Shown here: one piece after another, positions 16,979 to 25,114 of the stretch
Numbering within the stretch: position 1 is the stretch's first letter
Layout: every line of letters begins with the position of its first letter
Assembly: GCA_937925655.1 (NCBI GenBank)
Contig: CALAMC010000019.1
Location: 1 to 34,763 of the forward strand
Length of the DNA: 34,763 nucleotides
Source: an uncultured candidate division Zixibacteria bacterium
GTDB taxonomy: Bacteria; Zixibacteria; MSB-5A5; GN15; PGXB01
Reading direction: 5' to 3'
Program-made: the position numbers and the translations under genes
Notes under the pieces: model-generated
Database searches by the model: none
Told to the model about the DNA's origin: nothing
Seen by the model: the letters and a program-made list of their open reading frames with translations, nothing else

Positions 16979-17557
16979 TCAATATTCTCCCTTTTTAATC
17001 AGCTTCTTTATGACTTCCGCCGTAAAGGCCGGCTTGATTTTGTAACCACCGATATCGGCCTTACCCAGAAAACGCCCGTCGGGGCTTTTTAATTCAATGT
17101 TGACTTCACTGATTCGGTCGGCCTCTTTCAATACCACGTACGAATTCATCGAATCGCGTTCGGCCGGACTCCACTTGGTGTAGCCCGACCTGCGGTTTTG
17201 ATGAATATCGCGAATTTCGCCTGTCATGCCCGGCCCATTTATCATCAGGGCGATAATCCCTGCTTCAGTCGAATCCTCGCCGATAGCGATGCCCTCGTCG
17301 GCCAGATGCACTTTAATGGCCCATACATATTTTTTAATGCGTTCATTGATTCCGAATTCTTCCCGCAATATTGCAAACGATGGCAGCGAATCCTGATGAG
17401 GATTTTGGTTAATCACCCTGATGTACCATTGCTCGATACTTTTCGACTCCGGCGAGATAAGGGTATGACTCACGCGCGGCGAACTGCAGGCCCCAATGAT
17501 AAAATTGATGGTCACTCCCATGAACAGCACAAACACGATGCTTTTTACTTTCCCCAT
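16979..17557 (-). CDS. lipoprotein of unknown function
   Basis: 192 aa from ATG 17557, which has GGAGG 6 bases upstream; a GTG one codon earlier (17560) is too close to that site. The signal peptide ends in the lipobox IIGAC (Cys24). Downstream is a mixed alpha/beta domain with no family I recognise: YVWAIKVHLADEGIAIGE, MINGPGMTGEIRDIHQNR and, near the end, SEVNIELKSPDGRFLGKADI, which resembles an immunoglobulin-like or C2-like strand pair. It converges with the upstream plus-strand lipoprotein across a terminator. The open upstream region on this strand holds an outer-membrane protein remnant, so it may once have been its partner. Confidence 0.8.
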   Translation of the reverse strand: MGKVKSIVFVLFMGVTINFIIGACSSPRVSHTLISPESKSIEQWYIRVINQNPHQDSLPSFAILREEFGINERIKKYVWAIKVHLADEGIAIGEDSTEAGIIALMINGPGMTGEIRDIHQNRRSGYTKWSPAERDSMNSYVVLKEADRISEVNIELKSPDGRFLGKADIGGYKIKPAFTAEVIKKLIKKGEY

Positions 17558-17598
17558 CACTTTCCTCCCTTATTCCGATTGCTCAATGTCCTTAAACC

Positions 17599-17627
17599 AT
17601 ATTAATATCCCATAAAGCTTATTTCAA
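17599..17627 (-). promoter_or_regulatory. candidate promoter for the 17557 lipoprotein
   Basis: On the minus strand, TTGAAA (17627-17622), 17-base spacer, TAATAT (17604-17599). It falls at the end of the decayed outer-membrane gene, about 42 bases upstream of the start codon. Confidence 0.35.
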
Positions 17628-17928
17628 AAGCCAGCGACGTGGCCGACCACTTTTTTTCGATATTGCTTTTCTCCCAGCTTCGTCCCGCCCATGGAAATTG
17701 CAGTTCGGCCCGGATATACCGCGTGAATTCATAACCGATTGATTCGCATATATAACTCCCTTCCCGAAGGCGAAACAAACATGACTATTTTGAATATGTC
17801 CGGTACGTGTCAAAGATTGTCGTGGCGACATTAATAAAATATAAATCGTTGTCACAAAATGCAAGACCGGTTTTAGTAAAAAGCCGATCGTTGCTTTGAG
17901 TTCCAACTTGATAAAAAGTGTCTGTAGG
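17602..17928 (-). pseudogene. remnant of an outer-membrane barrel protein with an in-frame TAG
   Basis: The minus-strand frame from 17928 to the TAA at 17604-17602 reads like the C-terminal part of a beta-barrel protein: RLFTKTGLAFCDNDLYFINV, then TTIFDTYRTYSK, a TAG at 17787-17785, and in the same frame GYEFTRYIRAELQFPWAGRS and KKWSATSLAFEISFMGY. The amphipathic strands and the aromatic residue at the C-terminus are typical of such proteins. There is no start codon or signal peptide; the frame is closed upstream by TGA at 17931-17929. The other frames here give Arg-rich or low-complexity translations. I infer a truncated and interrupted gene. Family not identifiable. Confidence 0.45.
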
Positions 17929-17973
17929 TCAATTCTCCTTAGAGATTTGACATCTTTACTTGTGAAAAAAATA

Positions 17974-18001
17974 TTGCCAACCCCCCGGAATACGCTATAT
18001 T
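17974..18001 (+). promoter_or_regulatory. candidate promoter for the 18063 gene
   Basis: TTGCCA (17974-17979), 16-base spacer, TATATT (17996-18001); both hexamers match 5 of 6. A second, weaker pair just upstream is TTGACA (17947-17952) with AATATT (17970-17975) at 17 bases. The ribosome site GGAGG is at 18053-18057. The region 17929-17973 holds nothing else I can support. Confidence 0.5.
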
Positions 18002-18062
18002 TATATGGGTTTCGAGCACAACCCGGTCATAAAAACTTATATGTTTTCTATTGGAGGTACAT

Positions 18063-21000
18063 ATGAAATCCTCGCTTTTGTTCATCGCCGTCATATTATT
18101 AATCTTGTCGGCTGGCAGGATCACTGCCGAATCGGTTGATACCGCCTGGGTAAGAACCTATAATGGACCTAGTAGTGATGAAGACCGTGCCTATGGTGTT
18201 ACGGTTGACAACTTCGGTGATATATATGTAACCGGTTATAGAGTACAATCTGGATATTCGGATTTTCATACGCGAAAATACCGGGCGAATGGCGATTTTG
18301 TCTGGTCGCATACTTACAACGGAACGGCCAGCCTGGAGGATATCCCGAGGTATATCACCCTGGATAATGATAATAATGTCTTTGTAACCGGGGGAAGCAG
18401 GGGCAGCGGGACACATTGGGATTATTTAACGATTAAATACGATAGTTCAGGAAATGTTATATATACCAAAAGATACAGCGGCCCGGGAAATTATGCTGAT
18501 ACTTCCTGGTGTGTATTGACCGATAGTGATGGAAACGCCTATGTCACGGGCAGCGTTGCCGTTTCCGGCACTGATAGAAATGTTGTGACGATAAAATACC
18601 TGCCAAACGGCGATACGGCTTGGGTAAGGTCGGTCGGTGGTGCGGCCAACGGCCAGGACCAAGGTTTTTCTTTGGCGGCCGATTCTGCCGGGGCTATTTA
18701 TGTAGCAGGAACATGTTATGACGGCGCTCTTACGGGGACAAATGCTCTTTTGATTAAGTACCTGCCTTCTGGCGATACCGTTTGGACGAGGAAGTATAAC
18801 GGTGCGGCGAATGGCAATGATATCGGACGAGCCATATGCACCGATGCAAAAACAAATATATATTTTCTGGCTTCGAGTCAGGGATCTGGCACCGGATGGG
18901 ATGCTGTTATTATTAAATATGATTCCTCTGGAAACGAAATGTGGACTCAGATCTATAATGGTCCGATTAATGGAGATGATATTTCAAGGACCATCGGAAT
19001 AGATCAGGATAACAATGTAATAATTACGGGATATAGCGTACAAAGCGAAGCCGACTACGATTGCATAATTGTCAAGTATTCAGAGGACGGGGATAGCCTT
19101 TGGACCGCCGTTTTTGACGGTGTTTCCGGTGGTGATGACTTTCCCGCAACTTATACGAGAAGGTCAAACGTAGACGACAATGGCAATATTTATTTAGTCG
19201 GTTATGGTCCCGGGCCTTCAGGAAATATTGACATATTCGCGTCAAAATATGATCCCTCCGGAACCTTGATTTGGAATACGACTTATAACGGCACAAATAA
19301 TGGAATCGACAATTCCTATGATTATGCCATGGACTCCAACGGAAACTTAATCGTCGTTGGAAGGACTTTTGTTTCGGGGACTGTAAATTATGATTATTGC
19401 ATAATAAAGTATGTCCCCGCGTTTGAAGTGGTCTCGGTAAGCCCGCTTCCCAACACCCTTAATTCTCCCGTGTCATGCGATATTGACGTTACATTCGGCG
19501 CCGGTATAAATCCCGCTTCAATCGATGAAAGCTCTTTTATAGTGTCCGGAAATTATTCTGGGCTTCATTCGGGTACTATCAATATTGATGCTCTCTCGAA
19601 TACGGCGACATATAATCCGGATATTGATTTTGAACCCGGTGAAATTGTCACCGTGACTTTGACGCGAGCCATAGAATCGGAGTCCAGCCTGCTTCTAATA
19701 AAGCCTTATGTATGGCAGTTTGCGACAATCGCCGAAAAGGGAACCGGAATGTTTGAACCCTCGGCAGCGTATCCATTCGGCGATAGCACCGGCACAATAT
19801 ATTGCGGCGATATGGATAATGATGGTGATATAGATGTACTGATGAATGATTTTGGTAATGACCAGGTCTGTTTGTTTAAAAATGAAGGGGATGGAATACT
19901 GGGGCCGTACTCAACCATACCCGTAGGTGATCGTCCTCGGTCCGTTCAGGGCGTCGACCTGGATGCTGATGGCGATCTTGATATAATCACGGCTAATAAT
20001 AATACTAATACTGTTTCCGTATTGAAAAACAATGGCGACGGCACTTTTTCCGGCCGAGTTGATTATGTTGTCGGGACTGGACCAAATGCGGCCTTCTGTG
20101 GCGATTTGGATGGCGATGGAGACGCCGATATTGTCGCGGTGAACGGAACCACCGATAATTTCTCAATCCTAAAAAATAACGGATCCGGTTCCTTTTCTGC
20201 CAAAGTGGATTATGCCTGTGGCGACGGCCCTGTATGGTTATGCCTTGGAGATCTCGATAATGACTACGATTTGGATATTACAATTGTGAGTTTCAATGAC
20301 GATGATATATCAGTCTTCCTAAATAATGGAAACGCCACGTCATTTTCCAGAACCGATTATCCAGTGGGTGACGGCCCATATTGTATAGACAATATTGATC
20401 TTAACGGCGATAATTATCTGGATCTTGTCGTTACAAACTACGTCGGTAACAGCATCTCGATTATTCTAAATAACGGGGATGGGACTTTTGCTCCCCAAGT
20501 AAATTATAATCATCCTGGCGGACCTTCCTGGTTTACTTATGGTGATATAGATTATGATGGGGACATTGATTTGATTATTAATAGCGAATTCTCTATAATG
20601 CTCAATGACGGTGACGGAAGTTTCGTAACTTTGCCATTGGACGAATCGTATTCCAATGTAAGCAATCCTTTCGCCGTTGACATTGACGGCGATGGCGACG
20701 TTGATATAATAGCCAATCACCCCGGCATACTGCTGATGAAGAGAAATATAAATGGTATCTATGTAACTAATGACGGAGATGGTATTCCCGGGAGTTTAAG
20801 CGCGGCGATTGATAATGCAAATAGCGATATGCATTACAATATTATTTTCTTTGACGATGATTTTAATATTCAATTGACATCACCATTGCCCCAAATCGTC
20901 AATAATGGTACTTTTTTGGCCGGCTCCTCCGCCCCTAACGGGGCGCACTCGGTTGTTCTCGACGGTTCCGCATTAGGCAAATCGAGCAACGCCGGGTTTC

Positions 21001-22079
21001 AAATTCATAGTTCATACAATCTGATCGAAGGCCTGACTATCCGAAATTTCTCCGGAAATGGCATCGAAATCACCGGAACTACACAATACAATAAGATTTC
21101 AAATAATCTGATTTATAATAACGGCCTCTTGGGAATTGATTTGGGCGACGATGGCGTGACACTCAACGACCCCGATGACGGCGATACCGGCCCCAACGAC
21201 TTTTTAAACTACCCCGAAATCGATTCGGTCTTTATGAATCCGGACAGCTCTTTCCGCGTCTTTGGACGGGCCGCCAATGACGGCATCATCGAGTTTTTCG
21301 TGGCCTATCCTGCCGGTGATGACACTAAACCCGCCGACCCATCGGGGCATGGTGAAGCCTGGTCCTACATCGGCTCCGATACCGCCGACGGTTCGGGCAA
21401 CTTTGAGTACGAAATAAGCAATGCTATTGCGTATTTTTCTTTGATAACTACCACCTGTACCGACGCTTTGGGCAACACTTCCGAATTCTCGCCCAATTTC
21501 CGACTGGTGCCCTCGCCGTTGATTATCGTTGGTTATTCACCGATCAATCTTCATGTCATCGACCCGGCGGGTGACAGTATAGGCAAATACCCGAACGATG
21601 ATTATTTCAATACCATCGGGTCCAATGCAACTTATGAGGATATCATTCGCGATTCCATCACCATCCAGTATCCGCTCGAGGGTGAATATATAATTATTGT
21701 CTATCCGCAGGGTGACCCGCCGTCCGGTGCGCTGTACACCATCGGGATACGTATCGACGGCTCCCAGCAGGCGATCATTGTCGAAAATATCAATGTCCCG
21801 GCTACCGGTACGGCCGATACTTTAGGCTATGAAGTTATTGAAAGTTATCATTTCTTCAATGGTGATGCCTCGCGCGATGATAATGTCAACCTGATAGATA
21901 TATTATACCTGATCGCCTATTTATACAACAGCCCGCCCGGTCCCGCGCCATACCCGCTAACCGCCGGCGATGCCAACTGCGACCAGACAATCAATCTGAT
22001 TGACATATTATACCTGATTGACCATTTGTATAATACTCCGCCCGGCTCCGAACCCTGCCACTGGGAGGATTATGAATAA
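18063..22079 (+). CDS. large multidomain extracellular protein: SBBP propeller, Ig-like, FG-GAP repeats, beta-helix, dockerin-like tail
   Basis: 1338 aa from ATG 18063 (GGAGG at 18053). Signal peptide ~1-24. Residues ~25-451 are about eight SBBP beta-propeller repeats of ~50 aa, each with a 'GNIYVTGY' core and a 'DYxxIKY...WxxxYNG' frame. An Ig-like Big_5 domain follows (~453-556, SVSPLPNTLNSPVSCDIDVT). VCBS/FG-GAP repeats lie at ~560-893, with calcium loops such as DLDGDGDADI. A right-handed beta-helix spans ~898-1063 (NLIEGLTIRNFSGNGIEI). Then comes a ~200-aa region with a PPC-like fold. The end (1267-1338) has two dockerin-like repeats, GDASRDDNVNLIDILYLI and GDANCDQTINLIDILYLI. Likely a secreted or surface-anchored adhesin-like protein; no catalytic domain is seen. 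The propeller half is visibly more AT-rich than the C-terminal third. Confidence 0.93.
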   Translation: MKSSLLFIAVILLILSAGRITAESVDTAWVRTYNGPSSDEDRAYGVTVDNFGDIYVTGYRVQSGYSDFHTRKYRANGDFVWSHTYNGTASLEDIPRYITLDNDNNVFVTGGSRGSGTHWDYLTIKYDSSGNVIYTKRYSGPGNYADTSWCVLTDSDGNAYVTGSVAVSGTDRNVVTIKYLPNGDTAWVRSVGGAANGQDQGFSLAADSAGAIYVAGTCYDGALTGTNALLIKYLPSGDTVWTRKYNGAANGNDIGRAICTDAKTNIYFLASSQGSGTGWDAVIIKYDSSGNEMWTQIYNGPINGDDISRTIGIDQDNNVIITGYSVQSEADYDCIIVKYSEDGDSLWTAVFDGVSGGDDFPATYTRRSNVDDNGNIYLVGYGPGPSGNIDIFASKYDPSGTLIWNTTYNGTNNGIDNSYDYAMDSNGNLIVVGRTFVSGTVNYDYCIIKYVPAFEVVSVSPLPNTLNSPVSCDIDVTFGAGINPASIDESSFIVSGNYSGLHSGTINIDALSNTATYNPDIDFEPGEIVTVTLTRAIESESSLLLIKPYVWQFATIAEKGTGMFEPSAAYPFGDSTGTIYCGDMDNDGDIDVLMNDFGNDQVCLFKNEGDGILGPYSTIPVGDRPRSVQGVDLDADGDLDIITANNNTNTVSVLKNNGDGTFSGRVDYVVGTGPNAAFCGDLDGDGDADIVAVNGTTDNFSILKNNGSGSFSAKVDYACGDGPVWLCLGDLDNDYDLDITIVSFNDDDISVFLNNGNATSFSRTDYPVGDGPYCIDNIDLNGDNYLDLVVTNYVGNSISIILNNGDGTFAPQVNYNHPGGPSWFTYGDIDYDGDIDLIINSEFSIMLNDGDGSFVTLPLDESYSNVSNPFAVDIDGDGDVDIIANHPGILLMKRNINGIYVTNDGDGIPGSLSAAIDNANSDMHYNIIFFDDDFNIQLTSPLPQIVNNGTFLAGSSAPNGAHSVVLDGSALGKSSNAGFQIHSSYNLIEGLTIRNFSGNGIEITGTTQYNKISNNLIYNNGLLGIDLGDDGVTLNDPDDGDTGPNDFLNYPEIDSVFMNPDSSFRVFGRAANDGIIEFFVAYPAGDDTKPADPSGHGEAWSYIGSDTADGSGNFEYEISNAIAYFSLITTTCTDALGNTSEFSPNFRLVPSPLIIVGYSPINLHVIDPAGDSIGKYPNDDYFNTIGSNATYEDIIRDSITIQYPLEGEYIIIVYPQGDPPSGALYTIGIRIDGSQQAIIVENINVPATGTADTLGYEVIESYHFFNGDASRDDNVNLIDILYLIAYLYNSPPGPAPYPLTAGDANCDQTINLIDILYLIDHLYNTPPGSEPCHWEDYE

Positions 22080-22114
22080 CCCCATATCGTAGTTTGTATT
22101 TTTGAAAAATATAA

Positions 22115-22140
22115 GGGCGGTCTAGCGACCGCCCTTTTTT
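22115..22140 (+). terminator. intrinsic terminator after the multidomain protein
   Basis: Perfect 8-bp stem GGGCGGTC / GACCGCCC with loop TAGC and six T. The upstream side is A-rich, so it may also work for minus-strand transcription. Confidence 0.93.
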
Positions 22141-22240
22141 ATTCTTCATCCCCTTTCACCACCAACCCGATGTTAATTTTGCCCATCGCCCCCATATATG
22201 AGGCCTAAAATTACACCCAAAACCTCGCGCAGGGATGAAA

Positions 22241-22284
22241 GAAAAATTAATAAATCTCACGAACAAACCCATTTTGCCGCAATC
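22241..22284 (-). repeat. degenerate intergenic repeat, copy A
   Basis: Core TCACGAACAAACCCATTTTG continuing to AATC at 22284; it matches copy B (22441-22485) at 24 of 28 core positions, and both have an A/T-rich flank on the left. Read on the minus strand, both begin ATT-CGGC-AAATGG. They are 200 bases apart. A short dispersed repeat family is likely, but only two copies are in view. Confidence 0.6.
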
Positions 22285-22440
22285 CCATCGCTGATATATG
22301 ATTATCAATGCCAAAAACACTTTTCCAAATCCGCTTTCAATCACGCTGGAACCACAAAGCCGTGTTTCAGATTTGATAACCATATTGCCCGCCTTCACCT
22401 TAAACCGGAAAACCTTATTTACGACCCCGCCCTCCCCTCC

Positions 22441-22485
22441 AAAAAATCAAAAAATTTTCACGAACGAAGCCATTTGGCCGTAATC
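22441..22485 (-). repeat. degenerate intergenic repeat, copy B
   Basis: Core TCACGAACGAAGCCATTTGG continuing to AATC at 22485. See copy A at 22241 for the comparison. One single-base length difference lies in the A/T-rich flank. Confidence 0.6.
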
Positions 22486-22600
22486 AATAGTCTTGCTTGA
22501 GCTTGCGTGCAATAATATACCACCACAGTCCATGATAACCTTCTTTTCAGGTATTGACTATCTCTCCTCCGACCGGCTCTTTTTTAATCCCCCTTATCGT

Positions 22601-22629
22601 TTGACAGTATAATTCCAAAAGGCTATATT
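22601..22629 (+). promoter_or_regulatory. strong sigma-70-type promoter for the cyclophilin operon
   Basis: TTGACA (22601-22606), 17-base spacer, TATATT (22624-22629): a perfect -35 and 5 of 6 in the -10. Expected start near 22636, then AAGGAGAG at 22661-22668 and ATG at 22677. Confidence 0.75.
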
Positions 22630-22676
22630 GCGGCCCAAAATTGACAATTCGCACGCATGAAAGGAGAGACAACCTC

Positions 22677-23324
22677 ATGAAACAATTCTTTTTCGTAACC
22701 TTCATCCTGCTGGCGTTCTTCGGCCTGACTGTCGCCGATGACAATACCCCGGCCGACGCCACCAAAGCTCCAAAGGAAAAAACCGAAATGCAAAAATATG
22801 TCAAACGCCTGGCCGACAACCCCGAAATCGCCATCCAGACCAATTTCGGCACCATGACTTTCGAACTCTATCGCGATGTCGCCCCCGGCCACGTGGACAG
22901 CATGCTGGCCCGCGCCCGCGAAAGTTTCTATGACGGCCGCAAAATCTTCCGTATTATAAAAGGCTTCATGATGCAGACCGGCGACCCCAAAGACCAGGGA
23001 ACCGGCAACGCCGGATATACCCTCAAGGCCGAGTTTTCGGACATCCCGCATGAACGCGGCATTCTCTCCATGGCCCGTTCGCAGGATCCCAACAGCGCTT
23101 CCTGCCAGTTTTTCGTCGTCTTCAACCGCGCCCCGCATCTCGATAAGCAGTACACTGTGTTCGGCAAGATGATGTCGGGCGATGACGTCCTGGCCAAAAT
23201 CGAAAGCGTCGAGGTCAAGCGCAATCCCATGACCGGCGAAAACGCCATGCCGGTGGGCGATGTCATCATGGAAAAGATGATTGTCCTCAAAGACATCAAG
23301 CCGTCCGAATCCAAAGGGGAGTAG
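22677..23324 (+). CDS. periplasmic peptidyl-prolyl cis-trans isomerase, cyclophilin type
   Basis: 215 aa from ATG 22677; the frame is open to a TTG at 22641, but that lies in the expected leader. Signal peptide ~1-20 (FFFVTFILLAFFGLTVADD). The cyclophilin domain begins at AIQTNFGTMTFELYRDVAPG and contains FRIIKGFMMQTGDP, GILSMARSQDPNSASCQFFV and YTVFGKMMSGDDVLAKIESV, matching single-domain bacterial cyclophilins. The catalytic Arg of the F-x-R motif and the Gln of MMQ are present; the usual His before Arg is Phe. It catalyses proline isomerisation during folding of exported proteins. It is the first gene of a run with a lipoprotein paralogue 15 bases downstream. No lipobox, so it is soluble or loosely attached. 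Confidence 0.94.
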   Translation: MKQFFFVTFILLAFFGLTVADDNTPADATKAPKEKTEMQKYVKRLADNPEIAIQTNFGTMTFELYRDVAPGHVDSMLARARESFYDGRKIFRIIKGFMMQTGDPKDQGTGNAGYTLKAEFSDIPHERGILSMARSQDPNSASCQFFVVFNRAPHLDKQYTVFGKMMSGDDVLAKIESVEVKRNPMTGENAMPVGDVIMEKMIVLKDIKPSESKGE

Positions 23325-23339
23325 GCCGGTTTCGACGCG

Positions 23340-23909
23340 ATGAATCGCACGACGATAATTTACGTAATATTGGTGCTTATCCTGACCGCCGCGTGCGGCC
23401 GGGATAAGCGTTTCGATGCCAATCCCGAAATTGCCATCGATACCAACTACGGGACCATCGAACTGGAATTGTACCGCGATGTCGCCCCCGGCCACGTGGA
23501 CAGCATGATATCCCGCATCCGCGAAGGATTTTATAACGGCCTGACTTTCCACCGGATAATCAAGGGCTACATGATGCAGGGCGGCGACCCCCGCGGTAAC
23601 GGCATCGGCTGGGCAGGATACAATCTCAAAGCGGAGTTTTCCGATATCCCGCATGTCCGAGGAACCCTGTCGGCGGCGCGGGGCCCGGACGAAAACTCGG
23701 CCTCCTGCCAGTTTTTTATCTGCTTCCAGCCCGCCCCGGCCCTCGATGGTCAATATACTAATTTCGGGATGGTTCTCGATGGTTTCGATGTGCTCGACCA
23801 AATCGAGCGCGTCCCGGTGACATTAAGCCCGTTCGGCGGGGAAGAAAGCTACCCGACCCGCGACGTGATTATCAAACGTATCCGGATATTGAAAGACATC
23901 GTCCCTTGA
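23340..23909 (+). CDS. lipoprotein cyclophilin-type peptidyl-prolyl isomerase
   Basis: 189 aa. The signal peptide ends in lipobox LTAAC (Cys19), so unlike its neighbour it is membrane-anchored. Cyclophilin core: AIDTNYGTIELELYRDVAPG, FHRIIKGYMMQGGDPRGNGI, GTLSAARGPDENSASCQFFI and YTNFGMVLDGFDVLDQIERV, with the canonical FHR and MMQGGDP. It is clearly a tandem duplicate of the preceding gene: the DNA encoding RDVAPGHVDSM is identical over about 33 bases in both, whereas the flanks have diverged. The start at 23340 has no clear Shine-Dalgarno and may depend on coupling with the upstream gene. Confidence 0.94.
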   Translation: MNRTTIIYVILVLILTAACGRDKRFDANPEIAIDTNYGTIELELYRDVAPGHVDSMISRIREGFYNGLTFHRIIKGYMMQGGDPRGNGIGWAGYNLKAEFSDIPHVRGTLSAARGPDENSASCQFFICFQPAPALDGQYTNFGMVLDGFDVLDQIERVPVTLSPFGGEESYPTRDVIIKRIRILKDIVP

Positions 23910-23962
23910 TAATCCCTGAAACAAGACGGAACACCCTTCGAAAGCCTTCGTTAAATTAATTG

Positions 23963-25114
23963 GTGAATAAGAAACTGGTCATACTCGGCTCCACCGGCTC
24001 CATCGGCGTTTCAGCGCTCGATGTGGTCGCGCAAAACCGCGACGATGTCGAACTGATCGGCCTTACCGGTCACACCAATACCCGACTGATATTGGAGCAG
24101 GCCCAAAAATTCCACCCGCGCTATATCCAGATGACCGACCGTGATGCCTGGGCAATTGTCAATCGGGATTTGAAAGGCGGCAAAACCGCCCTTATACCGT
24201 ACGAAAAAGGTATTGAGTATCTTATATCCGAAACCGACGCCGATGTCGTTCTGAATGCCATTGTCGGTGCGGCGGGCCTTGAGGCCTCGCTGGCCACCGT
24301 TCGTGCCGGCAAACGACTCGCTCTGGCCAATAAAGAATCGATGGTTATCGGGGGGGCATTGATTAACGCCGCCGCCAATGATTCCGGGGCGGAAATTATT
24401 CCCGTCGATTCCGAACATTCCGCCATCTGGCAGGCGTTGTCTTGCGGTCAAAAAGAAGAAGTGCGCAAAATAATTCTGACCGGCTCCGGCGGGCCGTTTC
24501 GTACCACTCCGGCCGCGGAATTCGCAAATATCACCAAAGAGCGGGCGCTGGCCCACCCAACCTGGAACATGGGGGCCAAAATAACCATCGATTCAGCCAC
24601 CATGATGAATAAATCGCTGGAAATTATCGAGGCGGTCAACCTGTTCGACATTTCCCCGGAAATGATTGAAGTTGTCATTCATCCCCAGTCGATAATCCAC
24701 TCGATGGTGGAATTTGCGGACCGGACGATTATTGCCCAGATGTCCCTGCCGGATATGCGTCTGCCGATAGCCTATGCCATATTTTATCCGAATCGGATGC
24801 CGTCGGATTTCGGGGCCGCCGACTTTGCCAGAATTGGCAATCTGACCTTTGAAAAACCTGATTTTGAAAAATTCCCGGTCTTGAAAACAGCCTTCGAGAT
24901 CGCCGCCACACCCGGCACCTCGTCAGCCGTTTTCAACGCCGCCAATGAGGTGGCCGTGGCCGCTTTTTTGAATGATATCATTAAATTCAATCGTATATCC
25001 GATATAATAATAAATACCGTCCAGCGGCATAAATTAATTGAAAATCCGTCTTTGGAAGATATTTTAAAGGCAGACAGCTGGGCACGACACACCGCGCAGG
25101 AGATGATAGACTAA
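23963..25114 (+). CDS. dxr: 1-deoxy-D-xylulose 5-phosphate reductoisomerase
   Basis: About 383 aa. I chose GTG 23963; TTG 23960 is the alternative, and neither has a good ribosome site. It converts DXP to MEP with NADPH, the committed step of the non-mevalonate isoprenoid pathway, in the cytoplasm. The NADPH loop is LGSTGSIG near the start, LALANKESMVIGG follows, and the metal-binding DSEHSAIWQ and substrate-binding TGSGGPFR, SATMMNKSLEIIEA and HPQSIIHSMVEF are all intact. Length is normal. The stop abuts the rseP start with no spacing, an arrangement shared by many bacteria (dxr-rseP), and fits envelope-precursor supply. Confidence 0.98.
   Translation: MNKKLVILGSTGSIGVSALDVVAQNRDDVELIGLTGHTNTRLILEQAQKFHPRYIQMTDRDAWAIVNRDLKGGKTALIPYEKGIEYLISETDADVVLNAIVGAAGLEASLATVRAGKRLALANKESMVIGGALINAAANDSGAEIIPVDSEHSAIWQALSCGQKEEVRKIILTGSGGPFRTTPAAEFANITKERALAHPTWNMGAKITIDSATMMNKSLEIIEAVNLFDISPEMIEVVIHPQSIIHSMVEFADRTIIAQMSLPDMRLPIAYAIFYPNRMPSDFGAADFARIGNLTFEKPDFEKFPVLKTAFEIAATPGTSSAVFNAANEVAVAAFLNDIIKFNRISDIIINTVQRHKLIENPSLEDILKADSWARHTAQEMID

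Larger units (their letters stand above)
22141..22600. other. gene-free stretch with two copies of a degenerate repeat
   Basis: About 460 bases between a terminator and the next promoter. Open frames here (up to ~100 codons) show no family features, no signal peptide and no ribosome site, and their composition is that of AT-rich spacer. The only structure is the pair of imperfect direct repeats at 22241 and 22441. Nothing else is supportable. Confidence 0.6.

Noticed and set aside
17619..17906. 95-codon minus-strand frame
   Set aside because: The alternative frame over the same bases reads much better as barrel strands; this one turns Arg-rich and has no signal peptide or ribosome site.
22198..22500. 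100-codon plus-strand frame in the repeat-bearing spacer
   Set aside because: No ribosome site and no family match; the repeat copies appear in it as similar peptide fragments, which is explained by the DNA repeat.
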